In this document: positions 24,562 to 33,269 of the stretch, in pieces
Position numbering within the stretch: position 1 is the first letter of the stretch
Layout of the letters: each line of letters opens with the position of its first letter
DNA from: Vibrio splendidus 12E03
Lineage (GTDB): Bacteria > Pseudomonadota > Gammaproteobacteria > Enterobacterales > Vibrionaceae
Assembly: GCF_000272105.2 (NCBI RefSeq)
Contig: NZ_AJZD02000091.1
Coordinates: 1 to 34,081 of the forward strand
DNA: 34,081 nucleotides
Direction of reading: 5' to 3'
Notes under the pieces: generated by a model
Seen by the model: the letters and a program-made list of their open reading frames with translations, nothing else
The model's database searches: none
Told to the model about the DNA's origin: nothing
Position numbers and translations under genes: made by a program

Positions 24562-27531
24562 CTATTTGCGACGACGCCACATTGCTAAGCCAAATAGTGA
24601 CATCAGAGCACCGAAGCCAAATGAGCCACCGTCAGTATCCTCCGGTGTTGTAGGGTCTGTCGGAGTTGTATCAGGCACCTCAACAGTCACTTCACGCTCG
24701 GAGCTAAACTTAACTATTTCACCAGTAGGGTCCGTTAATTTTTCTTCCAGGCGGTACTGACCTTGGTCTATTTCTTCGTCAAATTCAACATTAACACTTC
24801 GAGCGTCAATATCGGTTTGCACCAAAGTCGTACTTGCAGAATGACCTTGAGATACTGAATGAGATAATGCTGCTTGAATAGTGCCTGTTAGAGTTAAGCT
24901 AACCGTCACTATATCATTAACGGCAGCATTTGGTGGTAGACGAACTTCAACTGCGAATTTATCGCCTGAGCTAGGTAAACTAAGATCAGTGTCAGGGAAG
25001 TCTATAGCAATGATGACAGGATCATGATCCGATGCTGAAAACGCGTCTTTGTACTTTGGCATATCGCCTGTGTACTTACTGCTGTATTCAAATAGGTTAC
25101 TTTCTAGTGAGTTAATGTGCCAATCTTCAATAGCAACTACTTTCTGAGCCAAACTGCTGCTCGCTAATGCGTGATCCAAATTACCTAACTCGCCAGAGTA
25201 AGTGTATGAAAAGGTATCAGATCCGTGCAATACCGTATTCAAATTATGGTAACCGTAACCTTGTTGGATTTGCGTTTTATCAACCTGAAGTTCGCCACCA
25301 TCTAATGTCGTGTAAGCGGCGGTATAAATATCGCGATCATATTTGTCTTTTGAGTAATCAGTTAAAGTTAACAGAGGATCTTCCATGCCGTAAGCATTCA
25401 GGTCTCCCATTACTAACATGTCACCTTTAATGTATTTTAACGCTTCACCAACAACATGAGCAGCAGAAACGCGGAAGTTATTACAATTTCCTTGAAGATC
25501 CGTTGGCTCGGAATCATCAACACCTGCGATCCACTCTTCAATACATTCAGAACCCTTCGATTTAAAGTGGTTAACTACAATCGAAAGATCTTCACCCGTC
25601 TCTTTCACAGTAAAGGTTTGCAACAAACTATGACGCTGATATTTGTCATATGAAGGGTTACTTTCAGCACCTTCATTACGAGTTATTGTATTTGCCTCAA
25701 TGTGTTGTTCAGGAGTCACAATGACTTTAGCCGCTTGCTTTGGCATCACGGCCTTCGCGCGGTACAAGATAGCAACCATAATTGCGTCGCTACCAAAGTA
25801 GTCATCTTGATATTTATCTTGTTCAGAAACCTCAACATAAGTGTAATGGTCATCGACATCATCAATCTCAGCGTTTAATGCGTTAACTAGGTTATTCAAA
25901 GCACTATCGTCACCGAAACCGTTATTCTCTATTTCCATTAAACCAATAATGTCTGCATCCATTTTGCTCATCGCTGCAACGATTTTTGCTTGTTGAATTA
26001 AGAATTCATCAAGGTTTGTAGCACCCCGGTTTTGTCCGGTTGGATTGTCATGACCACTGTCAGCAACAGAAGTAAAATAATTGAGAACATTAAAACTCGC
26101 GACACGCAGATCAGACTCAGCAATCGATGGTGCTGCTTTTCGAGCTACGTCGAAATTATCACCTGATGTCACAAAGTTTGTGTTATTTACCTCATTTGTG
26201 GCGATCAAACGATATTCGTTGTAACTGTAACTGACCACACCATGTAGACCCTCAACACGAGAACCAAGGCGAATATGTTGCTCAGAAGTACCATCTTGAT
26301 CTGCATCTTGGCCAAATTCAGGGTAATAAGGGATTTGACCGCTAGCCGCTTTGCCATCGGACTCTAAGAACACGCGATTACTAGCATTCTCTTTTGCTAG
26401 ATCAGTCGCACCTTCACTTTCCGCCGCATGCAGTTGAGTTGGTTTAAGTAAAGGCGCTTGATATGACAGCATCATATTGTTGCGCTTTGAATCATAGTCA
26501 TAAGAAAAATTACGTGTAACAAACAAATCGCTTGCTGAGCTCAATTTAACTTGCATTCCTTCGTGACGCTCTAGCGCATCACGTAAGGTTTCCCCTTCTT
26601 TGATGTTCAGTTCAGTAACAAGAGAGATATCGGACTCTCCCGTCTTAATATAGCTATTGGCATCAGAGGAAAGCTGAGTGCTACTGTAATACTCTTGTAC
26701 TTTGCCTTTCACGCACACAACATCGCCTGGCATTAAGTCTGTATCTGCTACATCAGTGTGGATAAACAAGCCTTCAGACGTATTATCATTATTGTCATTT
26801 TCAATAGCTTGCAGATAGAAACCTTTGGTTAGTCCTGTAGTCACTGCACTGACAACACCTGTAACAAAATGATCTTCTTCAGTAATGTACGGGTAACCAT
26901 CGATAAATGGAGATGTTCCTTCTTCACCCTGAATATCTTGAATGGTTGTGAAGGTAGGTTGTTGTCCATCGACTTCACAAACAAACGGAACAGGTGGTTC
27001 AACTGTGTTTAAATTTCCAAGACCATCAATATTATCTTTCGCGAAAGCAGCCCATTGTGCGGCTTGGTAACTTACAGAGGGTGTTAAGGCATCACTATTA
27101 CGAACTAAAGTTGTATCTTTACCAAAATCAACATCTCCCATAACACCAAGAATGTCGTGTACTTCACCATTTTTAAGCAATGCCAATGGGTCATCACCAT
27201 TGAAGTTAGCAACGCTCTTATCCGTAAAATCGGCAATGGCTGCAATCGCATCGCTCGAGTCAGCATGGGCAACAACATACACTTGGTTCGCCTGTAAAGT
27301 CACTGAGCTTAGGTCTATTTTATTGCCCCAACTGCCATCGCCATTCGAAGATTTAGCCAACTCATAACCTGTCAAGGTTACTGCTGCATCACCAGTATTC
27401 GCGATTTCTACCGCTTTATTATACGAACCACCTTCAACATACTGGGTAAATATAATTTCAGCATTAACATTGGCACTGAGAGCGCTAGCAATCGTCAGTG
27501 CAAGTAAAGAAGGTTTAATTAACGTGTCCAT
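24562..27531 (-). CDS. xds: Secreted nuclease of the ExeM/Xds family with GlyGly-CTERM tail
   Basis: The 989-residue protein resembles V. cholerae Xds and Shewanella ExeM, extracellular DNases that break down DNA outside the cell for phosphate or nutrients and shape biofilm matrix. It has a signal peptide (about 1-24, cleavage after NVNA), a lamin-tail-like domain (about 25-140), a middle OB-like region, and an exonuclease/endonuclease/phosphatase domain (about 475-840) with LMEIENN near 529, GDLNAYG near 707 and SDHDP near 833. The C-terminus has GGSFGFGAL, a hydrophobic stretch and WRRRK, the GlyGly-CTERM signal cut by rhombosortase. An Asp/Thr/Pro linker (about 945-965) precedes it. It lies beside pabA, as Xds does in V. 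cholerae. A CRP site is upstream. Confidence 0.93.
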   Translation of the reverse strand: MDTLIKPSLLALTIASALSANVNAEIIFTQYVEGGSYNKAVEIANTGDAAVTLTGYELAKSSNGDGSWGNKIDLSSVTLQANQVYVVAHADSSDAIAAIADFTDKSVANFNGDDPLALLKNGEVHDILGVMGDVDFGKDTTLVRNSDALTPSVSYQAAQWAAFAKDNIDGLGNLNTVEPPVPFVCEVDGQQPTFTTIQDIQGEEGTSPFIDGYPYITEEDHFVTGVVSAVTTGLTKGFYLQAIENDNNDNTSEGLFIHTDVADTDLMPGDVVCVKGKVQEYYSSTQLSSDANSYIKTGESDISLVTELNIKEGETLRDALERHEGMQVKLSSASDLFVTRNFSYDYDSKRNNMMLSYQAPLLKPTQLHAAESEGATDLAKENASNRVFLESDGKAASGQIPYYPEFGQDADQDGTSEQHIRLGSRVEGLHGVVSYSYNEYRLIATNEVNNTNFVTSGDNFDVARKAAPSIAESDLRVASFNVLNYFTSVADSGHDNPTGQNRGATNLDEFLIQQAKIVAAMSKMDADIIGLMEIENNGFGDDSALNNLVNALNAEIDDVDDHYTYVEVSEQDKYQDDYFGSDAIMVAILYRAKAVMPKQAAKVIVTPEQHIEANTITRNEGAESNPSYDKYQRHSLLQTFTVKETGEDLSIVVNHFKSKGSECIEEWIAGVDDSEPTDLQGNCNNFRVSAAHVVGEALKYIKGDMLVMGDLNAYGMEDPLLTLTDYSKDKYDRDIYTAAYTTLDGGELQVDKTQIQQGYGYHNLNTVLHGSDTFSYTYSGELGNLDHALASSSLAQKVVAIEDWHINSLESNLFEYSSKYTGDMPKYKDAFSASDHDPVIIAIDFPDTDLSLPSSGDKFAVEVRLPPNAAVNDIVTVSLTLTGTIQAALSHSVSQGHSASTTLVQTDIDARSVNVEFDEEIDQGQYRLEEKLTDPTGEIVKFSSEREVTVEVPDTTPTDPTTPEDTDGGSFGFGALMSLFGLAMWRRRK

Positions 27532-27637
27532 TGCCGTACCTAATATTTATTTGAATACAAATCGAGCACAGAGCTCACCATTTGCGCTTACTATCAGGTT
27601 TATTTATGAAACAAATAAGAAAGAGCAACAAAAGCCG

Positions 27638-27653
27638 TGAAATCAATCACATG
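27638..27653. promoter_or_regulatory. CRP binding site upstream of the secreted nuclease gene
   Basis: CGTGA-aatcaa-TCACA matches the CRP consensus at 9 of 10 positions with exact 6-bp spacing. It lies about 107 bp upstream of the nuclease start. A -10-like CATAAAT lies downstream at about 27604-27610 on the minus strand, so the site is near the place where an activator would act. CRP control of this gene is a reasonable but untested inference. Confidence 0.72.
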
Positions 27654-27863
27654 TGGATGTTGAAAATTATGCCAGAGCTGCTCATTTAAACATTTTCTGT
27701 AACAAATGCATCAATAGTTCCGATCAAAACCATTAATTAGAACTATTACTCAGCTATATATTTCTAGTTATGTTAAGTGAATGAATAATCTAATTTTTAG
27801 GCTCTACTCAAATGATGTGTACGATGTAGCGACAATCCAAAAATATTCCCTCGACAATGGACA
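27654..27863. other. Spacer between the nuclease gene and trpS, no gene seen
   Basis: The 391-bp spacer (27532-27922) is A/T-rich. Apart from the CRP-type site and the trpS terminator I see no reading frame, RNA gene or strong repeat in it. It probably holds the nuclease promoter and an untranslated leader. Confidence 0.6.
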
Positions 27864-27892
27864 TAAAAAAAGCTCCACCAATGGTAGAGCTC
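27864..27892 (-). terminator. Intrinsic terminator after trpS
   Basis: On the minus strand AGCTCTACC-ATT-GGTGGAGCT (27871-27892) forms a 9-bp stem with one G-U pair and is followed by seven T residues. It lies about 30 nt past the trpS stop. Confidence 0.92.
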
Positions 27893-27922
27893 TTAAAATC
27901 AGATTACCATCTTAGCTAAGAG

Positions 27923-28939
27923 TTACGGACGAGTAACAAAACCTACTGCTTCGTATGCTTTTTTCAGTGTCACTGCAGCACGCTCAGAGGCTTTTTCAGC
28001 ACCGGCTTTCATTACTGCGTCCATGTAAGCACGGTCAGCACGGATACGGTGGTATTCAGCTTGAATCGGCTCAAGCATCTCAACCAATGCTGCGCCTACG
28101 TCTTTCTTGAACGGGCCGTACATTTCAACGCCTTGGTACTGCGCTTCGATCTCTTCGAACGTTTTACCCGTCGCTGCAGAGTACAGACCCATTAGGTTAG
28201 AGATACCCGCTTTGTTTTCCCAATCGTGAGCAATGCGTGGTGGTGTTTCTGCATCGGTTTGCGCTTTGTTAATCTTCTTGATGATCGACTTAGGTTCTTC
28301 TAGCAAAGTAATCACGTTCTTACGGTTGTCGTCCGACTTAGACATCTTCTTCGTCGCATCTTGCAGGCTCATTACACGTGCATTCACTGTTGGAATGTAA
28401 GGTTCTGGTACTTGGAAGATTGGCGTTTCAGGACCGTAGATGTTGTTAAAGCGAGTTGCGATATCACGCGCTAGCTCTAAGTGTTGTTTCTGGTCGCTAC
28501 CTACAGGCACTTGGTGAGCACCGTAAAGCAGGATGTCTGCAGCCATCAACACTGGGTAGTCGTATAGGCCTACGTTTACGTCGTTTGAGTGACGTGCAGA
28601 CTTATCTTTAAACTGAGTCATACGGCTCAGTTCACCCATTTGTGTGTAACAGTTAAGAAGCCAACCAAGTTGAGCATGCTCTGGTACGTGTGACTGAACA
28701 AATAGCGTGCTCTTCTTTGGATCAACACCGACAGCAAGACAGATTGCTAGTGCGTCTAGAGTCGCTTCATGCAGTGCTTTCGGGTCTTGGCGAACCGTAA
28801 TTGCGTGAAGGTCTACAACACAGTATTGGCAATCGTAATCATCTTGCATCTGTTGCCATTGACGTAGAGCACCCAAGTAGTTACCGATACTTAGTTCACC
28901 AGATGGTTGAACACCACTCAATACGATGGGCTTGCTCAT
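27923..28939 (-). CDS. trpS: Tryptophan-tRNA ligase
   Basis: TrpS charges tRNA-Trp. The 338-residue class Ic synthetase has the HIGH-like [13 protein letters not shown] near residues 12-24 and KKMSKSDDN with KMSKS at 198-202. The [19 protein letters not shown] and [14 protein letters not shown] blocks are typical. It is the last gene of the dam-rpe-gph-trpS order, but a terminator at 29003-29031 separates it from gph, so it probably has its own promoter in the 150-nt gap. Confidence 0.97.
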   Translation of the reverse strand: MSKPIVLSGVQPSGELSIGNYLGALRQWQQMQDDYDCQYCVVDLHAITVRQDPKALHEATLDALAICLAVGVDPKKSTLFVQSHVPEHAQLGWLLNCYTQMGELSRMTQFKDKSARHSNDVNVGLYDYPVLMAADILLYGAHQVPVGSDQKQHLELARDIATRFNNIYGPETPIFQVPEPYIPTVNARVMSLQDATKKMSKSDDNRKNVITLLEEPKSIIKKINKAQTDAETPPRIAHDWENKAGISNLMGLYSAATGKTFEEIEAQYQGVEMYGPFKKDVGAALVEMLEPIQAEYHRIRADRAYMDAVMKAGAEKASERAAVTLKKAYEAVGFVTRP

Positions 28940-29002
28940 GGTTTTAATTCCTTTGCTTATTCGCTAAGTTTATTGAACGCTTAGCTTCTTAACTTAAATA
29001 TA

Positions 29003-29031
29003 GAAAAGCCGCACAGCTCTTCTGTACGGCT
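29003..29031 (-). terminator. Intrinsic terminator between gph and trpS
   Basis: AGCCGCACAG (29007-29016) and CTGTACGGCT (29022-29031) form a 10-bp stem, with one G-U pair in the minus-strand RNA and a 5-nt loop, followed by TTTTCT. It lies 59 nt past the gph stop, and shows that trpS transcription is at least partly separate. Confidence 0.9.
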
Positions 29032-29089
29032 CATCCAGTGTACTCATTGATAAGTATTTTGCTAGTAGGTTAGCTAACTTTTGTCCGCT

Positions 29090-29776
29090 TTATGCTGAAA
29101 CTAGAACGACATCTAGTAATTGCGCGACGCTATCCGCGACATAGTCAGGGTTTGATGCTGAAATCGGCTCGCCGTGGTTATAACCGTAAGTCAAACCAAA
29201 CGAGTGACAGCCTGCATTCTTAGCCGCTTTAATGTCGTTGCTTGAATCGCCAACCATCAGCATCTCTTCCGCTTTAACATTGTGCTTTTCTAGCAACCAG
29301 TTCAGCGCGACTGGGTTCGGTTTTTTCTCTGGGAAAGAATCACCACCCAACACATCAACAAAGTACTTATCGATACCGTGTTGCGCCAGAACGTCGGGTA
29401 CAAACTTCGAAGGCTTGTTGGTGACCAGCGCCATGGTGAAGCCCGCTTTATCCAGCTCAGCCAACGTCTCTTTAACCGATGGGTAAAGGTGACTGAGCTT
29501 GTGGCCGCCCTGCTCGTAGAAATCATCAAATAGGATGCGCGCTTTTTTTAGTAGCTCTGGCTCTAGGCTTGGGTCAACCGTCAGGTTACGGCTGAGTGAA
29601 CGTCCGATAAGAACATCAGCACCATTACCTACGTAGTCGCGAACTTGTTCTTCACTCACTGAAGGGAAGCCCAACTCCTGACAAGCTTGGTCAGCAGCAA
29701 CGGCCAAATCAGGCACGCTGTCTAACAAGGTTCCATCCAAATCAAAGGCGATCAGTTTTATTGAGCTTAATGACAT
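29090..29776 (-). CDS. gph: Phosphoglycolate phosphatase
   Basis: Gph is a HAD-superfamily phosphatase that removes 2-phosphoglycolate, which arises from repair of oxidised DNA ends. The 228-residue product has the nucleophile motif FDLDGTLLDS (Asp12, Asp14), the cap domain, the VTNK motif (threonine near 119), KKPNP with the conserved lysine, and the metal motif VGDSSNDI. All four HAD motifs are intact. It follows rpe in the same order as in E. coli, but the terminator at 29827-29850 separates the two. Confidence 0.94.
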   Translation of the reverse strand: MSLSSIKLIAFDLDGTLLDSVPDLAVAADQACQELGFPSVSEEQVRDYVGNGADVLIGRSLSRNLTVDPSLEPELLKKARILFDDFYEQGGHKLSHLYPSVKETLAELDKAGFTMALVTNKPSKFVPDVLAQHGIDKYFVDVLGGDSFPEKKPNPVALNWLLEKHNVKAEEMLMVGDSSNDIKAAKNAGCHSFGLTYGYNHGEPISASNPDYVADSVAQLLDVVLVSA

Positions 29777-29826
29777 CTTACTTTCCTATTTATTATGTTC
29801 GTCTTATGAGTTGAGCTATAAGACGT

Positions 29827-29850
29827 AAAAAAGGGGCAAATTAGCCCCTT
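29827..29850 (-). terminator. Intrinsic terminator between rpe and gph
   Basis: AAGGGGC (29831-29837) and GCCCCTT (29844-29850) form a 7-bp G/C-rich stem with a 6-nt loop, followed by a T-run on the minus strand. It lies 28 nt past the rpe stop. Confidence 0.9.
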
Positions 29851-29878
29851 AATATTCAATCTATCTGTAGTTTTACGA

Positions 29879-30553
29879 TTATGCGTTTACTTTTGCAAGC
29901 TCTGCACGCATCTCATCAATCACTTCTTTGTAATCTGGTTGATTGAAGATAGCTGAACCCGCAACGAACATATCTGCGCCCGCTTCTGCGATTTCACGGA
30001 TGTTATCCACCTTCACGCCGCCATCAATCTCAAGGCGAATGTCACGGCCTGATTCGTCAATTAGCTTACGAACAGCACGTAGTTTATCTAGCGTGTGAGG
30101 AATGAAAGATTGACCACCGAAGCCTGGGTTCACAGACATCAGTAGAATCATGTCTACTTTGTCTAGGATGTAATCTAGGCAAGAAAGCGGTGTTGCAGGG
30201 TTAAGAACCACACCCGCTTTACAACCGTGCTCTTTGATTAGCTGTAGAGTGCGATCGATGTGCTCTGATGCTTCAACGTGGAAGGTAATCATTGATGCGC
30301 CGGCCTTTGCAAACTCAGGCACGATGCTGTCTACTGGCTTAACCATTAGGTGAACGTCGATAGGAGCAGTAATGCCGTAGTCACGCAGCGCTTTACAGAT
30401 AGGCGCGCCAAAAGTCAGGTTAGGTACGTAGTGGTTGTCCATCACATCGAAGTGCACAACATCAGCACCAGCTGCGAGTACTTTTTCTACGTCTTCACCA
30501 AGACGAGCAAAATCTGCAGACAAAATCGATGGAGCGATTAGAAAATCTTTCAT
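29879..30553 (-). CDS. rpe: Ribulose-phosphate 3-epimerase
   Basis: Rpe interconverts ribulose 5-phosphate and xylulose 5-phosphate in the pentose phosphate pathway. The 224-residue TIM-barrel protein has the family blocks [34 protein letters not shown] (metal and catalytic Asp/His), [14 protein letters not shown] and [11 protein letters not shown]. It is 204 nt downstream of dam and followed by a terminator. Confidence 0.97.
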   Translation of the reverse strand: MKDFLIAPSILSADFARLGEDVEKVLAAGADVVHFDVMDNHYVPNLTFGAPICKALRDYGITAPIDVHLMVKPVDSIVPEFAKAGASMITFHVEASEHIDRTLQLIKEHGCKAGVVLNPATPLSCLDYILDKVDMILLMSVNPGFGGQSFIPHTLDKLRAVRKLIDESGRDIRLEIDGGVKVDNIREIAEAGADMFVAGSAIFNQPDYKEVIDEMRAELAKVNA

Positions 30554-30757
30554 ACCAAACCTCTTAAGAGTGAGTAAATTGCGAATGTCACCGTCTTAGT
30601 GATATCTCATACACAAATACAAGACTCAAGTCCAAGACTATTTGGTGTGCAATTCTACCTAAGCACCTGAGCAGATCCTAGCAGTTCGAAAGATTAGTTT
30701 AAGAAAGTATCCGTTGGTCACTCAATTTAATGAGTTTGGCGGCTGTTCTGACCAGAA

Positions 30758-31603
30758 CTATTCCGCTGATGTGTGTTGCTGGTTTTTCTCTTTATGGAAA
30801 AGCGCCAGCAGCTCATCAACTTTATTACGCCCAGCGCCATTACGGCTGATGGTGCGTTTCACCTTAACCACGTTCAACTCCGCACCATGATATAAGCGAC
30901 GCGTTAATGTCGTATCGTGGTTTGAAATCAAAACAGGAATACCGCGTTCCATCGCTGCTTTTTCAGCAACATCCGCCAGTGCAGCTTGGTCATCTAAGCT
31001 AAAGCCATTACCTGCGTAAGAGGTAAAATTAGCCGTGTTCGACAGTGGTGCGTATGGAGGATCGCAGTAAACCACACAGCCTTTGCGCGCGCGCCTAAAG
31101 GTTTCATGGTATCCCTCACAGACGAAGGTGGCCTTTTTCGCTTTCTCGGCAAAAAACTCCAGCTCAGCTTCTGGGAAGTAAGGTTTTTTATAAGAACCAA
31201 ATGGAACGTTAAAACCGCCCTTCTTGTTGTAACGACATAGGCCATTGAAGCCAAATCGGTTCATATACAAGAAAGCCAACGAACGATACATGACGTTATC
31301 TGTACCATTGAACTCAGCGCGAATATCTAAGAAGGCTTCTTTGCGGTTGTTCTCAGGACAGAACCAGCGCTTCGCTTCCGTGATATAAGTTTCAGGATCG
31401 GTTTTAAGTAAGTTGTACAGGTTGATAAGATCGGGATTGATATCTGCAAGCAGGTACTGTTCAAAGTCAGTATTCAGAAATACTGAGCCGGCACCGACAA
31501 ACGGTTCTACCAATTTACGAGCAGGTGGCAGGTGACGTTGGATGTCTTCAACTAGGCCATATTTACCACCAGCCCATTTTAGAAAGGCACGCTGCTTTTT
31601 CAT
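30758..31603 (-). CDS. dam: DNA adenine methylase (GATC)
   Basis: Dam methylates adenine in GATC and so guides mismatch repair, replication initiation and gene expression; it is essential in V. cholerae. The 281-residue protein has FLKWAGGK (about residue 7-14), the AdoMet motif VEPFVGAGSVFLN (about 32-44) and the catalytic DPPY at residues 181-184 in VVYCDPPYAPLS. It lies 69 nt after damX, as in E. coli. The stop is TAG. The C-terminal tail beyond NKVDELLALFHKEK is short and Gln/His-rich, not part of the catalytic domain. Confidence 0.97.
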   Translation of the reverse strand: MKKQRAFLKWAGGKYGLVEDIQRHLPPARKLVEPFVGAGSVFLNTDFEQYLLADINPDLINLYNLLKTDPETYITEAKRWFCPENNRKEAFLDIRAEFNGTDNVMYRSLAFLYMNRFGFNGLCRYNKKGGFNVPFGSYKKPYFPEAELEFFAEKAKKATFVCEGYHETFRRARKGCVVYCDPPYAPLSNTANFTSYAGNGFSLDDQAALADVAEKAAMERGIPVLISNHDTTLTRRLYHGAELNVVKVKRTISRNGAGRNKVDELLALFHKEKNQQHTSAE

Positions 31604-31672
31604 TTACTGCTCTATCTATCAACTCAAAAATAAGGCTGCGGAATGTAACATATTTTGAGGCTAAGCTCAGGG

Positions 31673-33190
31673 TTATTTCGCACGTTCTATCTCTCGATGC
31701 ACTTGATTCATCGATTTTGCCCAAGGTTCCAACTGTTGAAGGGGTTTTGATAACGCACTTACCGCGTCTCTCGCCACTTGAATCGTTGGGTAATCTTGAT
31801 AAGTGATAATAAACCACTTGGTGTCGTTGCGAAGTGTTGGGTAAATACGAACCTTGTTCTCAAGGTCATACTCTTCAATGAAAGATTGCACATCTTCCAA
31901 TGAGGTCATCGCACTCAACTGTAAGGTATACGCGCGTGGCGAGATCGCTTGTAACTCTTCGCGAGAAAATGAGAATGTGATTTTCTTAGTCGGTGGTGTG
32001 GACTGGGTTAGGTCTGCTGCTTCATCGGTTGAAGGCTGTGACTCCACTTTGTCTGCATCTGACTGCGAACTCACCGCGGCACCTGTGTTTTCTTCAACAG
32101 CAGCATCAATCGCACTGGTATCAGCACTTTCAGGTTTATCATCAAGCAAGGCATCAACCACATCAGAGGTGATCACAACGCGTTGCTGATCTTGCTCGAC
32201 TTCTCCAACACTCGCGGTATCTTCAACGACAGTCGGCGGCAGAGAGGAACTATCATCATCGGCACCTTGGTAACTCATGTCGGTTTCAGCTTCAGAACCC
32301 ACAGCTCCATCGACACCAGTTTGTTCAGTGCCGCTTTCCACCTCAAAGGTTGGAATAGCGGTCTGTTCAATCGGTGCGATAAGCGACTGCGCTTTATCGT
32401 CTGGTGTTGGTTGACTGAACATCCACCAATAACCACCACCAATTAAAATCAACAACAAGGCCACCACAATCGCGATATTGATGGGTGAGCCAATAATTGA
32501 GCGAATAATAATCCTTTTTTCCACTTTCAATTCTCCTAAAGCCATTAACTCACCGGGCAGAGGTTGCGCTTTATTAAACGCACGTCGCACGCGAGTTTCA
32601 GACTCATCATCAACATATCGAATCACCAGTGATTCAAAGAAATGTTCAGCTTCTGGTTGCGAAAGGTCATCGATCTCAAGATCGATAGGCTTGTGTTGTT
32701 GACCGTAACTCAAACGCGTTAATAACGTATCTAAGTGGCCAGGTTCCGAGAAGAGAACGATATTGATCGTCCATTGAGGGTTTGATTGAGCTTCCAGTAC
32801 CAACATCCATAATTCGGATACCAATAGCTCAGAAAGTCGTTGGGCATCATCAACGACGATAACCACATTACACGGCTCTCCATCCAGTAACCTTGTCAGG
32901 CTATCAGATAAAGAATCATGTTGATTAAACAGGGGATCAGAAACAATTTGGCTAAGAATAAGCGAGCGGCGTTGTTGATCGTCTTGGCTTGGATGACAAA
33001 GCAGTAAACACTGATTTTTTTCTGTCGACCATGCTTCAAGATAACGCTGAGCTAACCAAGATCGGCCAGAGCCAGCTTTGCCAGCCACCGTCACAAGGTT
33101 TGAACCAAAGTTAGTCAAAAGCTGTAAGCGCTCTAGCAACTCAACTTGAGATTCTAACTCTAATACTCTTAATTCATGAGCCAAACTCAT
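31673..33190 (-). CDS. damX: DamX-type AAA ATPase and SPOR-domain cell-division protein
   Basis: DamX is an inner-membrane protein of the divisome; its SPOR domain binds denuded septal glycan. The 505-residue protein has a cytoplasmic ATPase-like domain (about 15-215) with Walker A AGKAGSGRS at residues 36-44 and a VVDDAQ Walker B-like motif, one membrane segment (about 236-257, IAIVVALLLILIGGGYWW), a long acidic, Ser/Asp/Glu-rich linker (about 265-410), and a SPOR domain at the C-terminus (about 423-500, YTLQLSAMTSLEDVQSFIEE). The E. coli DamX has a similar layout. It lies between aroB and dam. Confidence 0.9.
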   Translation of the reverse strand: MSLAHELRVLELESQVELLERLQLLTNFGSNLVTVAGKAGSGRSWLAQRYLEAWSTEKNQCLLLCHPSQDDQQRRSLILSQIVSDPLFNQHDSLSDSLTRLLDGEPCNVVIVVDDAQRLSELLVSELWMLVLEAQSNPQWTINIVLFSEPGHLDTLLTRLSYGQQHKPIDLEIDDLSQPEAEHFFESLVIRYVDDESETRVRRAFNKAQPLPGELMALGELKVEKRIIIRSIIGSPINIAIVVALLLILIGGGYWWMFSQPTPDDKAQSLIAPIEQTAIPTFEVESGTEQTGVDGAVGSEAETDMSYQGADDDSSSLPPTVVEDTASVGEVEQDQQRVVITSDVVDALLDDKPESADTSAIDAAVEENTGAAVSSQSDADKVESQPSTDEAADLTQSTPPTKKITFSFSREELQAISPRAYTLQLSAMTSLEDVQSFIEEYDLENKVRIYPTLRNDTKWFIITYQDYPTIQVARDAVSALSKPLQQLEPWAKSMNQVHREIERAK

Positions 33191-33231
33191 TGGGGATCCC
33201 TACTGATAAGATCGATCAGTAAAACGCTTCA

Positions 33232-33256
33232 GTTGCCTAGAGTTTAGCTAGGCAAC
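33232..33256. repeat. 9-bp hairpin between aroB and damX
   Basis: GTTGCCTAG (33232-33240) and CTAGGCAAC (33248-33256) are perfect arms with a 7-nt loop, 13 nt past the aroB stop. The tail on the minus strand has TGAAGCGTTTT, which lacks a strong T-run beside the stem, so it is more likely an mRNA processing or partial termination signal than a true terminator. A second small stem, CTGAT-ATCAG at 33213-33229, follows. Confidence 0.55.
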
Positions 33257-33269
33257 CTCACAACCAAAT

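Noticed and set aside
30745..30758. GTTCTG-ac-CAGAAC palindrome at the dam stop codon
   Set aside because: It is short, touches the dam stop codon and has no T-run, so chance is a good explanation.
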